Assembly: GCF_036373705.1 (NCBI RefSeq)
Contig: NC_089851.1
Span: 5,859,920-5,923,919 of the forward strand
DNA: 64,000 nt
Direction of reading: 5' to 3'
DNA from: Amia ocellicauda
Lineage: Eukaryota; Chordata; Actinopteri; Amiiformes; Amiidae
Made by a program: the position numbers and the translations under genes. The notes beneath the pieces are model-generated. The model saw nothing but the letters and a program-made list of their open reading frames with translations. It was not told where the DNA came from and did no database searches. Below, one piece after another: positions 41,257 through 53,656 of this stretch; within the stretch, counting starts at the first letter, position 1, and every line of letters starts with the position of its first letter.

Positions 41257-41767
41257 GTGAGTACAGGGTCCCTACCTCACCTTTTGCAAAAGAATACAAT
41301 AATGATGCATCTATTCTGTCAGCTATTGCTGTGTGCTTTTCAGTGCATCAAAGCACACTGTGTCTATATCTATATATTGCTTTTTTGTATCATTTTGACC
41401 GGGGCTTGAATCTTTAGCCCATGCATGAGGAATAAAACTCATAACTCATAACTGCAGCTGCAATCGTGTCACTTTCCCGAGTTTCTGAAGTTTCCAGAGT
41501 CACAGCTGCACACAGTGGCCGCTGGATTATACGCTGCAGTTCAGTGGGTCTGAAGTGTCACAGTCCTGGCTGCTTAATGCATGAGACCCCAGGACCCAAC
41601 TGCATGGTTTGTAACTTACTAACAATAATTATTATCATCATTATGAATCTTAAAACTCGTTAAACAGAATCATGAACAAATGGCTATAAGCAACTAGGAA
41701 ATGCTATTTATATGTAACATGCATCACAATATTAGCTTTTACAATGTACTTCCTTGTGGTAAAAGTG

Positions 41768-41768
<1 letters not shown>

Positions 41769-41800
<32 letters not shown>
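41769..41800. repeat. ATT microsatellite
   Basis: About 32 bp of ATT trinucleotide in MAP3K intron 1; a similar tract lies at 43731-43755. Confidence 0.95.
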
Positions 41801-43299
41801 GGTGGTGTTGGTGGTTGTAGCCTTCAGTCTTGGAGAAGAACAGATGAATAGGCTTTTCATTCCAGCCAAACTGTCACCCACATTACAGCAACTATTGGCT
41901 TAAATAGTCAAGATGTTCAGGTTCTTCAGATGCCTAAAACCCAACTGATTTGGGCTCCACAGGACATGGCTTTGAAAACACAGCTGTGCATAACTCATAG
42001 CGCTGCTGCATTTTTGTACACATGCAGTAAAGGCTTAAATCTTGTTCTTTATTTCTTTTTTTACTTCAGAGAACAGAATGACACATTTTATTTGTAGGCA
42101 ATAAATAGAGACCATGATCCCTTATTTTTCATCCAATTGGCCGACGGAGAGAGTAGTACTTTACTCATCATAGCTGATACATGTGCATTTTATTAACCAT
42201 TCAGATGCATGCTCATCTCTGAAGGACATTGTAGTATTAGTTTGCAGGGTTATGAATCGCAGTGAAAATAAAATTGGCAAATGTATTTGTTCCAAATCCT
42301 TGAAACAACTTTTTATTTGTTAAAAGTGAGTTTATGGAAAGAAGCTCACTTCTGTGTCTTTGAACTTCCTGAAAAAATGTAGTTTTTCTTGTGGAAAGAT
42401 CTGCCTGGCCCGTGATTAAAAACAAAGTCCTCTTAACCTATGCATGTGTTGCGGTTTGCCCTTGGGAGGCCACATCTAGCCGGGGAACCTCTATTCACTT
42501 TCAACAGCGAGCTCCTGAGTTTAAACTGGCATCATCGTTGGCTTCTGGCTTCACTGTGACCCTTTACTTGATGAAGTGCCAATTCAGTATGGATGGATGG
42601 GTGTTTCTCAGTGTGCCTTCCACTGTCCTGTCTCTCGGATGGTTTGTTGTATAATAGGGAGGGAGATCCTTGCATTTTGATGTTACGTACATTTAGTTTT
42701 CTTCCCTTGTTACGCAAGCCTGGCTTTATGTTATGCTGCACTTGATCTATTGTGCGTACATGTACAGCATAGTTTAGTCGAAGTAGACTATTGTTGTCTA
42801 GACTATGTTTACCACCTGGTGCATTGTAAGGTTACTGTGAGAGGCATTTTCTGTCTTTGTCTTTGTCTCATACTCTGTCAAAGCTAACAATGAATGACGT
42901 CATGCTTTCAGAATCTCATTCCATAGCATTTAATGTTTCTTAGCATTCATAATAACGAAAGGGTAAACCAGGTGTGATAAATGGGGCTCCCAGAGATAAC
43001 GTTTGTGACACATAAACGTCTGTCGTCTGATAACAAAGCTGTATAAGATTTAATGTCAGTGAAGGAAGGAAACAAACTTAATATTTCTAAGCTTATTCCT
43101 GGTCTTCAACAGAGGGACACTGAACTGGGATAGCAATAACCCTCCAGTTGATCACATTGTCAACAGACTTCTTTTGTTTGCTAATCCAGTATTTCAGTCA
43201 CTCCATACTAAAGATAGCAGACACTATCTGATTAAATGACGCAATATCAGTGAACAATCGCATGCTAACCGTGGCCTCATTCATTGCTTAGAGTTTAAG

Positions 43300-43442
43300 A
43301 ACATAAGAAAGTGTCCAGTCGAGAGGAGCCCATTCACCCCATCGTGCTCGTTTGGTGTCCATTAATAACTAAGTGATCCAAGGATCCTATCCAGTCTATT
43401 ATTAAATGTTCTCAAATTGTCGCTTCAACCACATCGCTGGGG
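43300..43442 (+). repeat. Interspersed repeat, copy 2
   Basis: Begins AACATAAGAAAGTGTCC and is about 90 percent identical by eye to the copy at 29490, ending near CACATCGCTGGGG. It lies in MAP3K intron 1 in sense orientation. Confidence 0.8.
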
Positions 43443-44877
43443 TTTATAATGCATCTGGAGGGTACTTTCCACATATGAGGTAATTCAAAAGGAATTATAT
43501 CACTGGCAGAGTGAGAGTCTACATTTTTTAAAGACTTGAATGTCATACACATTCTTTCACATCTCAATTAAAGCCAGATTCTGTTCTTTTGTTTTTTGTC
43601 ACATACTGTTATTCCTAAAGATATAAAACCCACATATAATTTGTCAGCAGCATTATAATAAACATGTAAAAGTAAACTGCACAGAAGCAAGTCATGTGAG
43701 CAATTGCTATTTTATATTATTATATTGAATTATTATTATTATTATTATTATTATTTATATTATTTTAGATTAGTCTATGGAAGGTGAGCTTTTTGGTGAA
43801 AGTCAAATTAATTGGAGTTGAATGGTCACGGTGGAATACTAGATGACTTAAAGACATAAGATTATGTGTGTTAAAAGTGGCAGCCATAGTCACGCCTTTC
43901 TACTTTGTCTTGACCTCGAAACACGGTTTACAAATGGGTCACGGCAATTGCTCAAGCTCTGGGATTGCCCTTTATTCTCCGCAAACAGTTCTCCACATGT
44001 CTTGTTTTGAGGAAATGAACCCCTGGTGGCAATGGACCTCAACGTTTAATTGACTCACCACATACGTCTGAACAGGCTTGCATTGAAGATGGTGTGATGC
44101 TGATAAGTTTGAAAGGCACCTGAACTTGCAATGCTGGATATGGTAGATAATATGATTAACCTTTTCAAAGGACAACAAAGACTTTCACATACCAACCAGA
44201 CCGCTGTTTAAAGTAATTTGTGCTGACTAGAATATGACTAAGTAGGCAAACAAAACAAATGAAAAACCAAGCCTATCTTGCACAGCAGGGAGTAGTGCTT
44301 AATTCTTTCAAAATTCGAAAACTCTTCAGAGGGAGCAAAATAATGACATTGTATTGATTTCCTAAATAGGTTAATCCATTGTGTGTCACTGTGTACCAAT
44401 GTAGACATTTAAAATAGTAGGACTCATTTATTCTTTCCATCACCATGCCTTCCACTTTCTTTTTCCAAGATACAAGATGTATCAGTTTGAGGCTTTAGTC
44501 GATTTTTTTGAAAGTGAAAAACTTAGCTTGAATTCAAAAATGTTTATATGGAATATAATCCGTGACTTGTGTACGCAGTGCAGGAGAACTGAGTTTGTAA
44601 ATCGTGTGCTGTGCAAACAACGTGGCGTTAAAACCTAGCATTTCTTGTGAAAGTGTTTTGCAATGTTGCGTATCCAGGTGTTGTTTATGCTGGAACCCCA
44701 TGCTGTGATTGTCCTGTTAAAATGTGACTAAGTGTCTATGGTTTACTGACACTTCTAGTTTCAGGGATAAAAAGGGAAACTCTTCTTTGTGTGTTATTAT
44801 TGGCAGGAGGCCACACTAATGAACTACATAGTGTAGTTTTTACAGGCGGTATTATTAATAAATTATACATACTCATG

Positions 44878-45003
44878 TAGGACCCCCTACCCTGCTGGTT
44901 TTTGTTCCAATCAAGCTCTCAGTTACTTAAACTTTAATTGAAGTAAGAATTTGCTTAGGTTCAATTAAGTAATTGAGAGCTCAGGTTTGGGAACACCTGA
45001 TGT
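44878..45003 (+). repeat. Foldback-type repeat, copy 2
   Basis: Starts AGGACCCCCTACCCTGCTGG. It contains a 17-bp inverted repeat with one mismatch: AGCTCTCAGTTACTTAA at 44914-44930 pairs with TTAAGTAATTGAGAGCT at 44965-44981. The related copy at 40090 has only the left half. A TG/AT microsatellite follows at about 45010-45042. Confidence 0.65.
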
Positions 45004-45785
45004 AGTTCATTGTGTGTGTGTATATATATGTGTGTGTGTGTAATATGAACATAACAAACTTCAGTCCTGCAAATTATTAGATTGTGAAATGCAGTACTAT
45101 GTAATAAGTGGCGAAGCACATACATTAACTGCTCTTTTCTGGTGTAAAGGGTCTGATATGGAATCCAGAGACTCATGTTCGAGTAGTGTTACAATAAGTT
45201 AGTGCATCATTCAACCTCTGGTTCATTTGAAACTGTTACATTATAGTGTGCTGTGTCATGACATTGTTTCATGCGGCACATTTTCACAGGAGACATACAG
45301 CAGGTATATCAGTACTGTGGGAATGCCTCTTCAAACAGGATGGATTTGCAGGAGCAAGTGTCAACGCTGCAGGAACTGAGGAGAACCGGTGCCCTTTGCC
45401 TCTCAGGGTTACCCATTAGAAGAGTTAAGAGGCTTCACAATGGCAGGCAATACAGCACTGTGGGGGATGTTTAACCTACAGCTGGTTGCGTTGACCTCCC
45501 TGCTTAAAGGGACTGGATTAACTCATTATAGTTTTACAATATCGGCACTTTCATTTCAAAAGAATACCAGTGATGCAAGAATGTAATGTAGGCTTGTTCT
45601 TTAGGCCTGCATTTCTCTAAATGTATTTTTTTTACAATCCTGTCTTTACAATCCCCCTCTTCTCATATATTTGTACTGTCTATTGTCTTTAAGATGCATA
45701 TATATCTGAGAGATTATTATCCGTATACATAATCTGATTTCCCCTCCTGTAAATATCAGTTCCTCAATCTGCATTTGATTCTTTA

Positions 45786-45787
<2 letters not shown>

Positions 45788-45836
<49 letters not shown>
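45788..45836. repeat. TA microsatellite
   Basis: About 49 bp of uninterrupted TA dinucleotide in MAP3K intron 1. Confidence 0.97.
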
Positions 45837-45838
<2 letters not shown>

Positions 45839-48800
45839 TTTTAAAAGGCACTGTAGTATTGTACGAGTTTGAGTGAAAACCTACTTTTATATAGCTAAGA
45901 GTGAAGTTAACTAGTTGCCGGCCTAATTTTCCTGTCATCTGTAGTTGAAACAAATAAAATGACATTCTGCTTTGGTGCAGTAAGAGCATCATTTTATTTA
46001 AAGGGAGGGGTGCATACATTTGGCAAACACAAGTCCAGAACTTAAGCAAGTGTTATCAGACTAGAGTTCTGCTGGTATTATGTTAAAAAAAAGCATTGTT
46101 CTCTTAATTGAGGAAATGTTTCTCTCTCATTTGCTTCACACGTTTCGCAGAAATAGTACTTAAAGATAAAAGGTAGATGTCTATAGAAAGATAGAGACAT
46201 TTCTTCCAGAGAACTAGTTTATTTATGTGCTCTGAAAATGACGTCTTCTTCTACACCGTTAAAACATAACTTAAGTTAAAATAGTGCCTCAGAGTGGCTT
46301 AGGATGATGAGCTAAACTGATAAGTTTCCTGTTGCTGTGCTAAATTATTACTGCGTGTTTTTCTTTTGGTCAATAAATTAAGGGCACAATCAAATGGGAG
46401 CAAAATGGTGTATCCGCTTCTTGTACTAACCCCACCTCCGCTTATTTTTATAACTTTTCTTATGGGTTTGGATTCATTTTTTGGTTAAACTTAAGATGTG
46501 TTGTAGAACTGCAGTGGCAGTGGTAGTTTATCAATAAATCTTAAAATACATGTTCAAGCCGCAGGAAAGAGCACCTTAAAAATAGTTGTATTTTTCACTG
46601 GTGTGAACAGTACACCCACAGTATCTCCAGTAACAAAATTAATTACATTAAAAATGGTGTACAATGTTAAGGGTGTCACTATGTTTAAGAGATGAGAATT
46701 TTTGAATCCTAGCTAAGTACCCATAAATAGGCCGTCTTTATGTTTCTGGCAGTAGGACATGAATTAGAAATAAACTTAAAATTATTATTTTTGTAAAGAA
46801 ATGTCAGAAAACTTCTTCATCAGGTGTTATGCCATCTATGGTTCTTTCTTATTTTTTAACTTATGGTTATTCGGTCATGTGACCTGCATAATTCTGTGGT
46901 CTGCTTGATGTTTTTCGCATGTTGTGTTGCCATAGGTGTGCAGACTTGAAATGCCTTAAGTCCAGTTGTATTTCTAAACAGTTTCTCTGCACCTCACATT
47001 TTGAGGAAAGATTTATGATATCCTCTATTAATATTTTGTGTCTAATATTACCTTCCTTTTACTTACACAACTCTGTAAAATCCCTTTTACACCACATTGA
47101 TGTGGTTTAGCTACTCTGCTTTCTGATTTCTGCTTTTCTTTTATGCAGGATATTGTTTTTCAACGTTGTGTAGTTTTGCGAGATATTAAACCTGTTTAAG
47201 ACATGATCAGTATGTTTTTGTTACCTCTGCCCTGCAATTAATGGAACAGTTATAAGAGCAGAACAATGGTTTCCTGCAAACCACTCGACAGAGCTTAATG
47301 TTTCTCAAGTGTCCATATTGGGGAAAAAACTTGTCTGCTAGGAAGCCACATTTTGGGATCCTCTGTCACTAGCCACCCACCACTTTATTTCATATTTCTG
47401 TCTGTGTGTGGCTGCATTGTCTAGTCATAATGGTATCTAGCCAAAATATATGTAAATCTTATCCTCTAAAAATTATATATGGCATTGGAACCCATGTAAA
47501 AAGATGTGGGCGTGCAGGGCAGCAGTGTGGAGCCAGGCATCTGTTAAGAAATGGTAATGATATATAAACATATATAATAAATAATACATCATAATAACTT
47601 CATTATTGTTAGCAGTGGGTTTACCTTCTGTTGGCCAATGGGACCTTAAAGCCAGAGATTGAGTGAAACTAGCTGGTGCTCAGTGTTACAAATGTATAGT
47701 TGCGATAATCAAGGTAACACTAACGATTAATATTGTATAATATGTTTTTGGATACACTGTATTGAATTTAGTCTCGTCTGCTTTCTGTTGGTTAAATGTT
47801 TCTGTGCTGTTCAGTTGCTTTACTTGTCTGTTATTATTATTTAATCAGGAAGTACTTGACTAATGCAGTACCAAGCACAATCCGTGTATCTGTCTCAACA
47901 TGCATGTGCCTGGAATAGCTGTGAAACTCCCTGCACTGATCCACTATATACACCAGCCCTGTGGGACGCATCCTTGACAGATGGTTCATCTGCTGCCCTG
48001 CTGGCATCGGGACCGAGTACAGAAATAACACGTGAAGCGGTTACAGAATGTTATACATGAATCTGATCCGATGGACAGTTAGTGGTCTACACAAATACCT
48101 GCACAGTGTACATACATGTCCTACCAAATGTTGTAGTAAAAGAAACCTTTCAGTGTTTCAGCTGTGGCTATTTCTTTGCAGATTACATAGCCTATATAAT
48201 ATATATTTCTTTATCGCTTTCCGGTGAGGTAAAGGTCTCTTGCAGGGCTCTGGTCAGCAGGCTGAGCTCTATCTGCTCTGTGGGATAGTGGAGGCCGTGT
48301 CTTGTCTCGTTCGAACAGCTCTGTTATTTTAACATTTTGTTGTTGCGAGTGGCGAGGCCCTTGGCTCACACTCCGGAAACTGACTGCAACCCTTTGTGGC
48401 AGCGTGTTGAGAGGCTGGACATTTTTTCCTATTGACTATTTTGGAGGAACCCACAGACACTGCGCATTGCACTCTTTGGCTACGAAATCACACAAAAAGA
48501 AAAAGGAAAAGGAAAAAAAAAAAAGAACTAAAGGCATAAGTTTTGTGTTTGAATCCCCCACAGGGTTCCTCTCCAAAGCTAGCAGTTGTGCTTTGGACAT
48601 ACAGAGGAAATACTGTTGCAGTTCCTACCCTTTCTTCGTGTTTTTAGGACACAAGTGCTTCACTATTAATGTCATATAAAAATTGCACAGGTAAAAAAAT
48701 AAGTCTGCATTTCATTTTTTCCAGCATCCAAAATATAAATTGCTTCACTCTGTCTTACACCCTTATCTATAATCAGGACTTCCCCTTGGCTTAGATATTT

Positions 48801-49117
48801 TTGTACTGTGGTATATTTTAAGAAATGCTTTGAAATGCTAGCATTTTCCCCTTACTACACAGTCTATTGTGTACAGCCGGTCTGCTTTAATAATGTATTT
48901 AAGGAACATTTCCTTTTCTTTACTTAGCTGTTTAAGATTATTAATATACACTTATTATTAATCAGGCTATAATATAATCGTTCAGCTTCCATTGCATAAG
49001 CAGTATATTTCAGTGCAAAGCTCATTCAGTGTAATGACATTCACCATGGATTGGCCTGATAATTGCTTCTACACATAATCTAAAGCACTGGCCTCTTTGT
49101 TTTTTGTTTCCTACCAG

Positions 49118-49199
49118 GGTGAAGACTTTACTGAATAAAAGTTAAGGGCTACAGCGAAGCACAACAAAACCCAGATCCTGATGATGACTGTAAACATGG
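49118..49199 (+). CDS. MAP3K gene exon 2, contains the likely start codon
   Basis: Bounded by a CTACCAG acceptor and a GTAAGA donor. Three in-frame ATGs occur at 49181, 49184 and 49196. The third has the best context (A at -3, G at +4) and ends the exon as ATG G in phase 1. Joined straight to the exon at 58384 it gives MDDEEALNSIM, closely matching the N-termini of human MAP3K2 (MDDQQALNSIM) and MAP3K3 (MDEQEALNSIM). Sequence before 49196 is then leader. Use of 49181 would add five residues (MMTVN). Confidence 0.7.
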
Positions 49200-52100
49200 G
49201 TAAGATACACATGAGTAGTTTTAGGTAGTTTTATGCTCCATTGCAGATTACAAAAGCCAACTGTGTTTCTGTATAGTTTAATGCAGGGGTTCCTAACCAG
49301 GGGTGCATGGGTGTGAGATTACCACGGGTCGCAGCAGAAAGGTTTAAAGAGTTCAACCGTGTGTAACCCACCTACAGTATGCATCTTAGTATTCCACACT
49401 TCATATTTGAAATCAGCTAGACTGTGCAAAATATTGAAACAGGTGTTCTGAACAAAAGTGAAAGCTACACTCAGACACACATACACACTCAAACATATTT
49501 TCTTTATATGAAAATGTATGTAACATTTTTAGTTTTAATATATATATTTTTTTGACTTTTGAAGACATTAATTTGTCCCAGCTTCTAAGGAGGGCAGCTG
49601 TGTAATTGTTAGTTGCAGTCATTAAACAAATAGAGTACTGTTCAGTAAACACTGTTGGGTTTATTTGAAGTGTAAGTCCGAGAAAAGTGTCATTTGAATG
49701 CAACAGTTATTGTGATTTAATCTTCTCCAATACGCTGTCTGCACACTTGCAAATACCAAAATACCTCCAAAAGAGGCTGTATCACTTTGAAAGCCAGCTC
49801 TGAATGTTTTTGTAATTTCAGTTTTTAGTAACCATGTGTCAAAAGTTTACTTTAAGCTGCTACACAATTAGTGTTATTTTGTATCATTCCTCATCTCCCA
49901 TTTTCTTTGTCATAGGTCCCACCACTCAGAGGAATTCTTCCCTCACACACACACAAACAGGTCAGTCCCCACTCACCCCATTTTGTTCTCCTTTAATCAC
50001 AAAACGTTTATTTGGCCTGTACGATTCAATTAATAAGTTTGCAATTAGTATTACTGTTTTCCCCACCACCTTTATTGTACATTTTTGGGACAGTGGGCTA
50101 GACCAGATTTAAACTTTGGCCTACAAACCTGTATCCTATCACATTTCAATGTATTATCAGAAACAACTTTCTACCACTTGATGTCGTGGGTATGTCAGGC
50201 CTTTGTATTCTTTCCAATAATGCAAGGGGACTGTTTGATTCTCAGGAGTGTTGTCCTCCTCAGCTGACATCAAACAGATAGTGAGGTTATCATAGGTTTA
50301 TCTTAAAGGTCCCCTCAGCCTTGTTTCTCAGTGTTGAAATCCATCTTCACTCTAGTTTCTTAATCTTTTCCCTTGTTCAGGTGCATATTTAAATAGCGTG
50401 TGTCATACTCTGTAATTCAATTATTTTTTTTGCTGTTTTTGATCTGCTGTTGTTTCAGTCATTTATTTTGTTTTACAGATGACAGTTTCCCCACAGGACC
50501 CGGCTATCACAGGAACATGCACGGTAGGTGTTGTGCATTAAGTATAACCATAATAGTTTGTCTGTGCTGTCAAGATGGGGGAATTCCATTCTCTCAGTAA
50601 CAATGCGTTCAAGTCGGACCCGGATCATAATTGCCATTATGCAGAGGCCCTGGTCAGACACATGTCCCTGGCCTGTTTGATCCATTGCAGTTTACTAAGA
50701 GGTTGACAGGAAATACAGATGGTCCACCTCTTCTTTTAGCCTATGCACTGATGCCATTTCTAGCATTCAAAACCCCCCTCCCTCGCACTGCTTCAGGTCT
50801 GCGTTTAGTCCATCTCAGCTGCCCTGACTCCAACATTAGCACTTCCGGGACGGGCCTGTCTATTTTGGCTCTTTTCAATTTTGTAATGTGTTGGTGCCGG
50901 TTGCATAAAACTATATTAGACTAGTCTAAATTTGGCAATTAAACTAGTCTAATGCATGTCAAAACTTGCCTGAAAAGTTAGCCTCCTCACCCCCAGGCTA
51001 ACGTAGGATGTAAGTCTATTTTTTCATTGAAACTGATGGCCTGAGACTACGGCGACAGTCACTGATAGCTGACAGGCGGAGCCTCCCATTGGCTCACACC
51101 CCGCTGTCACACCCACCAGCAATCCCCCAAATCATTGAGACTCCTCCCCAAAGAGTTCAATAACAAATTCTGTCGTCCGTTTCAGTTTTGAAGTCTTCCT
51201 CCAGTACGAGGATGTTTCCCTTTAAATATATATTTTTTGGAATTTCTTCCACTGTTTCTGACCGCAAACAAAGCAAATTTAATTATTTTATCCCACGCCT
51301 TGTGTTTGAGTGCATTTGTGGAAGTTTCTGAAAATGTCCCCCAAAGTATACATTTCTCTGCATTATATTTCAGTAATTAGCACAGATTTGTAGTTACTGT
51401 GAGCTGGGATCGTTGCTTATTTAGAGAAGTGTCCGCCATGTTTTCTTTTATTTTCTGCAAGTTTGTTTAAAATTCCCAGAATGCATTGCGTGATTGACTA
51501 AGTCAGATCTGTCTAAGGTTAGTGTGACTTATAATTACACTGTTTATGCAACTGGCCCCTGATATGAGGGTCCCCAGGCAAGAATCCCCCTGAATCGACA
51601 CGGGATGAGTGTGGGACAATAAGGTGGCAAACTGTATGGCGTCAACATTGCAAAGTGATACTGGAACAGCATTAGATAATGACGCTGCGTTTTTGGAATG
51701 AAACTGATGTTTCTCATTTAAAAAAAGCTAAGATTCTTTTTTATAGTGTATGCTGTACCAAAAAATCTTCTTGGATTAATTTCGAGCAGTTTTCTGCTGT
51801 GTTTCAAATGTGAAACACATGTTCTTAGGCCAGAATGTGAAGTGTGGCAATGGCATCATGTATGTGATGAAACATTCACCGATAAAATTAATGAGGCTGT
51901 TAACATTTTTGACCACCTATCATGGGGTCTGAACTAAATTATAACCACAGCACATGCATACACATCCAAAAGACAAACCAGTGCTCCCTTCTCTGGAGCA
52001 GTAGCTTCTTCTACTCTATATCCCAGCATTCACAGTCACACCCAAAAAAACTGACAGTCCCTAGAAAGGTTTTAAAACTTGCAAATGCAAATGTATGCGC

Positions 52101-53620
52101 TTGTTTTCCAGTTCCTAGCACCACGGGTCTAACCTAAGTCAAGTCTAACCTGAAGCTGTTTGGCGTACAGTTCTTGCTTGAGCCGACCCTGTGTGCTCAT
52201 GATCTGGCAGCTCTGTGTTGAGTGAGTGATGTAATGCCTTAATTTACTGCTCTGTGTCACAACTGCACTAAGCTTTTCCCACACCGGGCCCCTTGTTTGT
52301 TTTGTATCCTTGGCGGCTGCAGCCCAAGCAGCCAGGATTTCTGTAAAAGTTGCAGCTCGGAGTCCACGGCCGTCTTCCTTTCTGAGGAGGAAGGGATGAA
52401 AAAGGCACAGTCTTGACACACTGAATATGACACACGTTGCACTTCCATTCTGGTTTCACAAGGTTTATTGAAATGGATATGCAAACCTCTTTTGCTTACA
52501 TTTTCCTGTACAAACCGTGATACTGTTTAAGTGCTTAATATATTAGAATAACAGGACTGCCTCAGTGTCCTTTATTTATGTATTTGTTTATTTCTACTCT
52601 GTCACCACAAACAGTCTAGATATGTTGAATTCTGCTTCTTGGAAGTGCTGGATAATGCTTGGAAGCCTTATAGAGACCTCTTACCAATAACTATTTCATG
52701 GTTACATTGCTACCATGTAGTCTGGATTGAATCTAAAAAGAAAAATGTCAAAGCATTTAGTCTTGCCAATAAGAGGTTGTTTATGACTCCTTTTTTGATT
52801 TAGTGCAGATATTTATCAACTTTACGGCAACCATATCTCCACTGAAGTCTGTCGTCTCGGTTAAGGATAGTTAACACCTCATTATTGAGAATCCCTAGCC
52901 TCACAGTTTAGGATTACTGCAGAAGTAAACTACTGGAGGACCTCTCGTGGTTTGTTATAGACTCACCTGATAAAATAATCCATGGAAAGACTATTTTTAA
53001 ATGTTTATTTTGTACCGTTGTGATTAGTGATGTGAGTTACAGGCTGGCAGCTGTTAAAAATGTTGGTATTTTTGTCATAGGTCAAGGTGACTGTAGATTC
53101 AATAACTGAATTGAGCACAGAGCACTATAAATGTGGATTATGCCTTATTGTATAATAATCTTATAACAGGCTTTTCGATTTACACACAAAAGCAGTATGT
53201 GTCTCTTAATCCCTTTTAATAGCTCATATCTTTCGTAAAAATCGTTTTTTTTTTTAAATGGACTTTTTAGTAACCTAAATTTGGCAGCAAATTGGAATTT
53301 ACTTGAATCATCCCAAATTATCTCATAACTTGGCTTCATGCCATAACTAAATCTGTAGTTGCAGAAACACAAGTCTCAGTTTCGCAAAAGAGATGTGGAC
53401 GAGATAATAGAATTTAACAAAACAAGTAACGATAGTAACAAAACATTATAACATCTCCTTCCTGCTACTTAATTGAATATTTAACCAAGTTAGAAGTATA
53501 TTAATATAATAATAGAATTAGAAGTAGAAATAGAATAATAGAATTATTAAAAACATTTACTGTCCTAAATAATCTTAAGCTTTCGTATTTTTATAAGAGG
53601 CAATCTCTATAAAATATCAC

Positions 53621-53656
<36 letters not shown>

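Larger units (their letters stand above)
41257..49117 (+). other. MAP3K gene intron 1
   Basis: A 7.9-kb first intron with a GTGAGT donor and a TTTCCTACCAG acceptor. It holds the interspersed repeat copy (43300), the foldback repeat (44878), ATT and AT microsatellites and otherwise AT-rich sequence. I see no coding exon. The segments 45290-45480 and 48230-48500 are somewhat GC-richer, without recognisable content. Confidence 0.65.
41236..49138 (+). other. Upstream ORF split by intron 1 of the MAP3K gene
   Basis: Starts at ATG 41236 (MKLSGQR), is interrupted by the intron 41257-49117, and resumes at 49118 with GEDFTE and a TAA at 49136-49138. The 13-codon frame ends 57 nt before the proposed main start. 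The exon 1/2 junction is inferred from splice consensus. Confidence 0.5.

Noticed and set aside
52129..52484. Overlapping minus-strand open frames of 63-96 codons
   Set aside because: No recognisable domain, and they lie antisense in a MAP3K intron; treated as chance.
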